From Tumebacillus amylolyticus (GTDB lineage: Bacteria > Bacillota > Bacilli > Tumebacillales > Tumebacillaceae), in contig NZ_JAEQNB010000003.1 of assembly GCF_016722965.1 (NCBI RefSeq), forward strand, positions 310,001 through 374,000: a stretch of DNA of 64,000 bases, in the 5' to 3' direction. Position 1 is the first letter of the stretch. The number at the start of each line of letters is the position of its first letter. This document shows positions 59,381 through 64,000 of the stretch, piece by piece. The notes under the pieces are model-generated. The model was not told where the DNA came from. It made no database searches and saw only the letters and a list, made by a program, of their open reading frames with translations. Made by a program: the position numbers and the translations under genes.

Positions 59381-62244
59381 CCACGTACTACCTCCCCTTG
59401 CGCCAACAATCTCCAGAGATGTCCCAACTCACAAGCCGGAACTTCAATTCCTAATGCATCGGTCACGCTCTGCAACGCGTGCAGAATCTGATCGCCCCCT
59501 TGAATCGGCGGCGGCAGTTCGCCCCGTTCTTCGGTCGGCCATACGCCGCGTTGCATGCGGTGTTCAATCGCCATGACGAGATGCATCGTCACGCCAATTT
59601 GCAAATCGACATCGATCTCGCGCCCCCAGATCTGGGCAAGTTCTTCGAGTGCTTTCACAATCTCCGGCACGAGGAAGTACGGATTGACCCGGCGCACGGT
59701 GCGGCGCAACGTCTCAATCAACGCTTCCCACACCGGCGTCTGCGGCTCTTCTCCAATTCTCCATTGCAACGTCGACCCGATCAGATGCGAGATGCGGCGC
59801 AGGCCCACGCCGGTGAGAATCTCCTGCGCCGAGACGAACGGGACTCCCTCCAAGTTCGGGTTCAAGGTCCCCGCCACTGCGAGCAACGGGCCGTCGCCGA
59901 CCAGTTTACGCATCCGCTCCGGTGTTTCTTCTAAAGAAGTGATCGAGATCGGCACGATTTGGAGTTCGTAATCCTCCGGCAACACCAAGCGCTCTTCCAA
60001 GATCGCTTTCAACTGCATCGCCGATCCTTGACCTGTGACACAAACGACCGGGAGAACACCTCGACGAACGCTGTGCTCCTCCTCGCGAGTCGTGACATCC
60101 CCAAGCGCGCGCTGCACCAATCCGTTTTGCAACGATTCAAGCGTCGTACCCGGTGCAAACGCCGCCCGACGGACAGCATCCATCACCAATCGGGTCGTCA
60201 CGCCCGGCACCGTTCGCACAGCAAGATCGGTGTTCGCCTGAATCCAATCGCCGACGCCGAGCAGATCGCCCATGTCGACCAACAGCAACACACCCTTGCC
60301 TTCATCCACTTGCAGAGCCAACTGCGTCAAACTCTCCGTCACTTCAGGTGTCGGCATCTCCAACGGGACGTTGTACGCAACGCCGTGCCCGGTGCCGAGC
60401 AATTGCTGAGCCGTCTCCAACAAGGACGATGCCGTCGACGCACCATGAGCGACCACGATGACGCCGATGCGAGCAAACTGCGGGGTCTCCACGGCGGACG
60501 CCAGCAAAGTCGCGACGAAACCGACTTCACTCTCCGGCAGTCGAATTCCCGTCCGTTCTGCAAAAAAGTCCACCATCTCCCCCGCCGCCCGGTACTCATC
60601 CGGCGCTTCCACATGCAAATTCGCTAGCCCCGGGCTCTGCAAGGGTGCTCCTGCTCCCAACCGATCAACCGCCGCTCGCAAGTGCAAAGCGGCGCCAAAA
60701 ACGGTCTGTGACGAAAACACACGCTCCATATGAAGAGAAGCGAGATCGAACATCTCCTCGACCACTTGCAGGAATTCCTCGCCTACCATGACCGCCAAGT
60801 CATGACGGCGCGATTCGAACTGTCGCGACACCCGTTGGAGGAAACGACGAAAATACACGTCGATCTCACCGGACAGCACGCGGTTGAGCTCGTCCTCGTT
60901 CAGCCCGCGCCGACGCAGTTCGACCGCTTGTTGTTCCAACATCTCGTATACGCTTTCCCCATCGTGATCCGGTTGTGGACCCTCTCCCTCGGTTCCGTGG
61001 AGCAACAAGCCCTTGGGGACGTTTTGCAGGAGCCGATCGAGATCTTGTCGCCGTTCCGAAGCTTTCAACAAACCACGGTACACATGGTCGGATGTGTTGC
61101 CCAACGAAACTTTAAGCAAGTTGGTGTTCTCTTCCTGCATCTGGGCGAGAAACGCCCGCGCACAGATCAATTGAATCTCGCTCTTGAGTTGCCCGACGTT
61201 GGCGGGACAGTCGAACAAAAGCAGCGCTTTCAGCACATCTGACGCAATCCAGAACGGACGTTGCACTCGCGCACTCTCCTCTTGAAACAGGAAGTGAATC
61301 AAGGCAAACCGCTCCTCAAGCGTCCGTTCCTCAAGCGAAGGAATCCCAATCCACATCGGAATGCGACGAATGAACGTGATCAAGAGGGAGGACTGCACAT
61401 CCTCCGTCGTCGCGGCGACCAAGCGAATCTTCGCTTTGCGCGTCGTGTCCGCTTCTCCGAGTCGGCGAAACATCCCCCGATCCAGCAGAGTGAACAGCAT
61501 CTCTTGCCCCTCCGGCGGAAGTCGATGAACCTCGTCGAGGAACAACACACCGCCGTCCGCTTTCTCGACCAGTCCGGGGCGGTCACGATCCGCGCCCGTA
61601 TACGCCCCTTTTTCCACACCGAAGAGTTGGGCGAGCAGGAGTTGCGGGTTGTTCGCGTAGTCGGCGCAGTTGAAGGCGATGAACGGCGCCCCATCCGGGA
61701 AACGCTCCGTCTCCACCGCAAACCGAAACATACAATCAGCAAAAAGCGTCTTGCCAACACCCGTCGGTCCCGTCAACAATGTGTGCAATCCGTCCGGCGG
61801 GTAGAGGATCGCCGCTTTGGCGAGCTCGATCGGCTTTTTCAGAGAGCCGTCCCGTCCCTGTAACGAATCAAACGCCGAGCGACGGTTGACCAACGTCTGC
61901 CCGGCGTTTCTCGAAACGGCACGGCGCATGCGGCTGACGATGTCAGCAAAACTGAGCCACGAGCCGTACTCATGCGCCAGTTGCCCGCGTGCGCCTTCGC
62001 CCAAACGTTCGATCAATCCTGAATAGGAAAAAAACAAGACCGGTTTCCCACCGATCTTGATCGCTTTTTTCTGCGAGACAAGCCCGTTCAAATCCCGGGA
62101 GGCGTTGCTACGGTCGATGCCAAGCTGTTCCCCGGTCACTTCTGCTGTCAATCCTTGGGTGTGAGCGGGACCGACTGCGTCGAGGTCGAATTGTTCGGTT
62201 GTCCAATTGTAGAGCAAGAGGTCGACTCGTTCCTGACGCTTCAT
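59377..62244 (-). CDS. LevR/CelR-type sigma-54-dependent PTS activator
   Basis: A 955-residue regulator. An N-terminal DNA-binding winged helix (about 1-70) is followed by an AAA+ domain with Walker A GPTGVGKT (159-166), sigma-54 contact loop GAYTGAD (213-219) and Walker B VLFLDE (233-238). PRD-type helices (about 450-560), an EIIA-Man-like domain (VIVVAHGAST), an EIIB-like part and a final PRD complete it. PTS phosphorylation of PRD and EIIA histidines would set its activity. ATG 62244 has AAGGGAG at 6 bases. It precedes and overlaps the PTS IIB gene; no -24/-12 element was seen before the operon. Confidence 0.92.
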   Translation of the reverse strand: MKRQERVDLLLYNWTTEQFDLDAVGPAHTQGLTAEVTGEQLGIDRSNASRDLNGLVSQKKAIKIGGKPVLFFSYSGLIERLGEGARGQLAHEYGSWLSFADIVSRMRRAVSRNAGQTLVNRRSAFDSLQGRDGSLKKPIELAKAAILYPPDGLHTLLTGPTGVGKTLFADCMFRFAVETERFPDGAPFIAFNCADYANNPQLLLAQLFGVEKGAYTGADRDRPGLVEKADGGVLFLDEVHRLPPEGQEMLFTLLDRGMFRRLGEADTTRKAKIRLVAATTEDVQSSLLITFIRRIPMWIGIPSLEERTLEERFALIHFLFQEESARVQRPFWIASDVLKALLLFDCPANVGQLKSEIQLICARAFLAQMQEENTNLLKVSLGNTSDHVYRGLLKASERRQDLDRLLQNVPKGLLLHGTEGEGPQPDHDGESVYEMLEQQAVELRRRGLNEDELNRVLSGEIDVYFRRFLQRVSRQFESRRHDLAVMVGEEFLQVVEEMFDLASLHMERVFSSQTVFGAALHLRAAVDRLGAGAPLQSPGLANLHVEAPDEYRAAGEMVDFFAERTGIRLPESEVGFVATLLASAVETPQFARIGVIVVAHGASTASSLLETAQQLLGTGHGVAYNVPLEMPTPEVTESLTQLALQVDEGKGVLLLVDMGDLLGVGDWIQANTDLAVRTVPGVTTRLVMDAVRRAAFAPGTTLESLQNGLVQRALGDVTTREEEHSVRRGVLPVVCVTGQGSAMQLKAILEERLVLPEDYELQIVPISITSLEETPERMRKLVGDGPLLAVAGTLNPNLEGVPFVSAQEILTGVGLRRISHLIGSTLQWRIGEEPQTPVWEALIETLRRTVRRVNPYFLVPEIVKALEELAQIWGREIDVDLQIGVTMHLVMAIEHRMQRGVWPTEERGELPPPIQGGDQILHALQSVTDALGIEVPACELGHLWRLLAQGEVVRG

Positions 62245-62316
62245 TGACATCTCCCTTTGGTTGAATTTTATTCGTTAATAATATCATAAAAAACGAACCA
62301 TTGGGCTTGTTGAGAG

Positions 62317-63453
62317 TTATTTTTGTTGCTTGTTTTTCATATCGAGCAACACGGCGGCGATGATGATCAATCCTTTGAAGATAAATTGGAAGTACGGGTT
62401 GACGTTGGCGAGGATCAAGATGTTGTTCAAGATCCCGATGATGAACGCGCCGATCATCGCACCGCCGATTGTGCCGTAGCCGCCCGCAAGCGAAGTTCCG
62501 CCGATGACCGCAGCTGCGACAGCATCGAGTTCAAACGAGTTCCCGCCGTTCGGGTCGGCCGAACCGACACGAGTGGTCATGATAATCCCGGCGATGGAAG
62601 CCAGAACCGCAGATGAAACATAGACTTTGGCGAGGTTTTTCTTGACGCTGACTCCCGAGAGGTAGGCCGCTTTGGCATTGCCGCCGATTGCGTACAGATA
62701 GCGACCGAACGTCGTCTGCGTCAGAACCCAAATGCCCCAAAGCGCGATGACGGCAAAGACGAGGACGAGGTACGGAATGCCTTGGTAGCTCAAATACATC
62801 CAAGCAAACAGGCCGATCCCGGCGAGCGACAGCACGAACGCGATAACCGAATCCACCGAAAAAGACTTCTGACGCATCGACTTGAAGCCGATGAACGCAA
62901 CGAACAGGAACAAAACTCCGAGCACAACCGCCGAGATGTGAATCGGCAGGAATCCCGTGCCCAATTGCTCGTAGAACTTGTTTTCATCGAGCGCGACGGC
63001 AGCACCGTTTGAGAGATACAGAGCAAAGCCGCGAGCAATCGTCATCATCCCAAGCGTGGCGATGAACGGCGGGATGTTGAAACGGGCGATAAACAGCGCG
63101 TTCCAGAGACCGATGAGCACGCCACAGACCAGCGTCGCCAAGATGGCAGGCACGACGCCATAGCCTTGGGTCATGCCGAGGATGACCCCCGTCAGTCCCA
63201 CGACAGAGCCGACGCCGAGGTCGATCCCGCCGGTCAAGATGACCATCGTCATCCCGACTGCGAGGATGCCGTTGACGGCGATCTGCAACGTGATATTGGT
63301 CAAGTTCTGCGGTTGAACGAAAAATTCCGAGACGAAATTCGCGATGATGAAGAGGACAGCAAGCGCAATCAGTGTGGAGTAACGGTTGAGCAATTGGCGG
63401 CCGTTCAGACCGCCGCGAAGGGGCTCGACTTGGAGACCGGCTTCGGTTTTCAT
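62317..63453 (-). CDS. Sugar ABC transporter permease (ribose/galactose/xylose type)
   Basis: A 378-residue permease of the BPD_transp_2 family with about ten helices. Conserved stretches are AVGMTMVILTGGIDLGVGSV and the C-terminal GGTSLAGGYGTIGGAMIGAFI, as in RbsC, MglC and XylH. It pairs with the ATPase gene ending 3 bases upstream (63457). The insert around residues 195-245 and total length fit MglC/XylH better than RbsC. The substrate-binding protein is not in the window; it is probably upstream of the ATPase. Confidence 0.92.
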   Translation of the reverse strand: MKTEAGLQVEPLRGGLNGRQLLNRYSTLIALAVLFIIANFVSEFFVQPQNLTNITLQIAVNGILAVGMTMVILTGGIDLGVGSVVGLTGVILGMTQGYGVVPAILATLVCGVLIGLWNALFIARFNIPPFIATLGMMTIARGFALYLSNGAAVALDENKFYEQLGTGFLPIHISAVVLGVLFLFVAFIGFKSMRQKSFSVDSVIAFVLSLAGIGLFAWMYLSYQGIPYLVLVFAVIALWGIWVLTQTTFGRYLYAIGGNAKAAYLSGVSVKKNLAKVYVSSAVLASIAGIIMTTRVGSADPNGGNSFELDAVAAAVIGGTSLAGGYGTIGGAMIGAFIIGILNNILILANVNPYFQFIFKGLIIIAAVLLDMKNKQQK

Positions 63454-63456
63454 GAG

Positions 63457-64000
63457 TTATGCCCCCTTGGTTGCCAGTTTCATAATGCTTTCTTGCGTGG
63501 CGTCGGCGCGGGAGAGCTCTCCTGCGATCCGCCCTTCCGACATGACGAAAATTCGATCGCTCATGCCGAGCACTTCCGGCAGTTCCGACGAGATCATGAT
63601 CACTGCGTGACCTGCCGCCGTCAGTTGATTGATCAGTTGGTAGATTTCGACTTTCGCCCCCACATCGATGCCGCGAGTCGGCTCGTCGAGGATCAGGACT
63701 TTCGGATTGGTCGCCAACCACTTGGCGAGCACGACTTTCTGCTGATTCCCGCCTGAGAGGTTGTTGACGTTCACTTCGGCGGACGGTGTTTTGGTGCGCA
63801 GTTCTTCGATATATCGCTGTGCCAAGACACTCTCTTGCTTGTGATCGAGGATGCCAAGTCGTGAGGATAGAGAGCGCAGCGAGACGAGCGAGGTATTCTC
63901 TCGCACGCTGAGCGACAGCACCAGCCCGGATTCCTTGCGGTCTTCCGTGACCAGTGCGAGCCCGGCTTGAATGGCGTCGCGCGGAGTTTGGATGTTCACG
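63457..64000 (-). CDS. Sugar ABC transporter ATP-binding protein, C-terminal part (cut by window edge)
   Basis: The C-terminal 180 or so residues of a two-domain ATPase (RbsA/MglA/XylG type); the frame is open to the right edge. Visible are [14 protein letters not shown], the signature [15 protein letters not shown], Walker [14 protein letters not shown] and [18 protein letters not shown]. The altered signature GGNQQK is typical for the second domain of sugar importers. It powers the permease encoded next. Confidence 0.94.
   Translation of the reverse strand, partial: VNIQTPRDAIQAGLALVTEDRKESGLVLSLSVRENTSLVSLRSLSSRLGILDHKQESVLAQRYIEELRTKTPSAEVNVNNLSGGNQQKVVLAKWLATNPKVLILDEPTRGIDVGAKVEIYQLINQLTAAGHAVIMISSELPEVLGMSDRIFVMSEGRIAGELSRADATQESIMKLATKGA

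Noticed and set aside
1-64000. CRISPR arrays, rRNA or tRNA genes, insertion sequences
   Set aside because: No regularly spaced repeats, no tRNA T-arm with matching cloverleaf, no rRNA core sequences and no transposase motifs were seen on either strand.

Overview
The window looks like chromosome from an endospore-forming, moderately GC-rich Firmicute of the Bacillales. Signs of this are an alpha/beta-type spore protein, a YjcZ-like peptide, a LysM/GH18 spore-lytic-type enzyme, a T-box leader on leuS, a c-di-AMP riboswitch on an NlpC/P60 wall hydrolase, the yqeG-yqeH-aroE-yhbY-nadD-yqeK-rsfS-yqeM cluster, and the three late haem genes in one operon. Base composition, gene order and protein style suggest Alicyclobacillaceae (Tumebacillus-like). 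That is an inference from memory of these families, not a database result. No rRNA, tRNA, insertion sequence or CRISPR array was found.

1-3.8 kb is the accessory part. It holds the start of a cytosine-5 DNA methyltransferase in AT-rich DNA, then two HTH plus TPR regulators of the RRNPP (peptide-sensing) type. The second regulator overlaps an undetected 42-residue secreted-peptide gene, giving a Rap-Phr/AimR-AimP-like cassette.

3.8-12 kb holds two paralogous acyltransferase-3 membrane proteins, a chemotaxis receptor, small unknown proteins, a nitrilase-family hydrolase, two tiny genes, and a stretch with a candidate structured RNA. 12-15.5 kb is hemE-hemH-hemY. 15.5-18.7 kb is proline catabolism (P5C dehydrogenase and proline dehydrogenase). 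18.7-25.4 kb holds a HAD phosphatase, a stand-alone thermolysin-type propeptide, a glutathione peroxidase-thiolase pair, two tandem alpha/beta hydrolases (one lacking the nucleophilic serine), and a hydroxyisobutyrate-dehydrogenase-like enzyme.

25.4-31.8 kb carries two ECF sigma/anti-sigma pairs (one anti-sigma has a DUF881-like outer domain, the other a zinc-finger and a long stalk), a ferredoxin, a lipoprotein, a small secreted protein and unknown proteins. 31.8-35.4 kb is comEA-comEC followed by a spore protein gene. 35.5-39.1 kb has a YqeG-like protein with an altered active site, mntH, mntR and ddl. 39-45 kb has unknown proteins, leuS with its T-box, and a CoA-transferase. 45.4-52.5 kb is the LysM/GH18 gene plus the yqe ribosome-assembly/NAD cluster. 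52.6-57.5 kb has an HD-GYP protein, cstA-ybdD under a likely cre site, and the riboswitch-controlled wall hydrolase. 57.7-64 kb has a LevR-type sigma-54 activator with PTS IIB and IIC, then a sugar ABC permease and the C-terminal half of its ATPase, cut by the window edge.

Most start codons were chosen from ribosome-binding-site spacing and family length, so several differ from the longest open frame.
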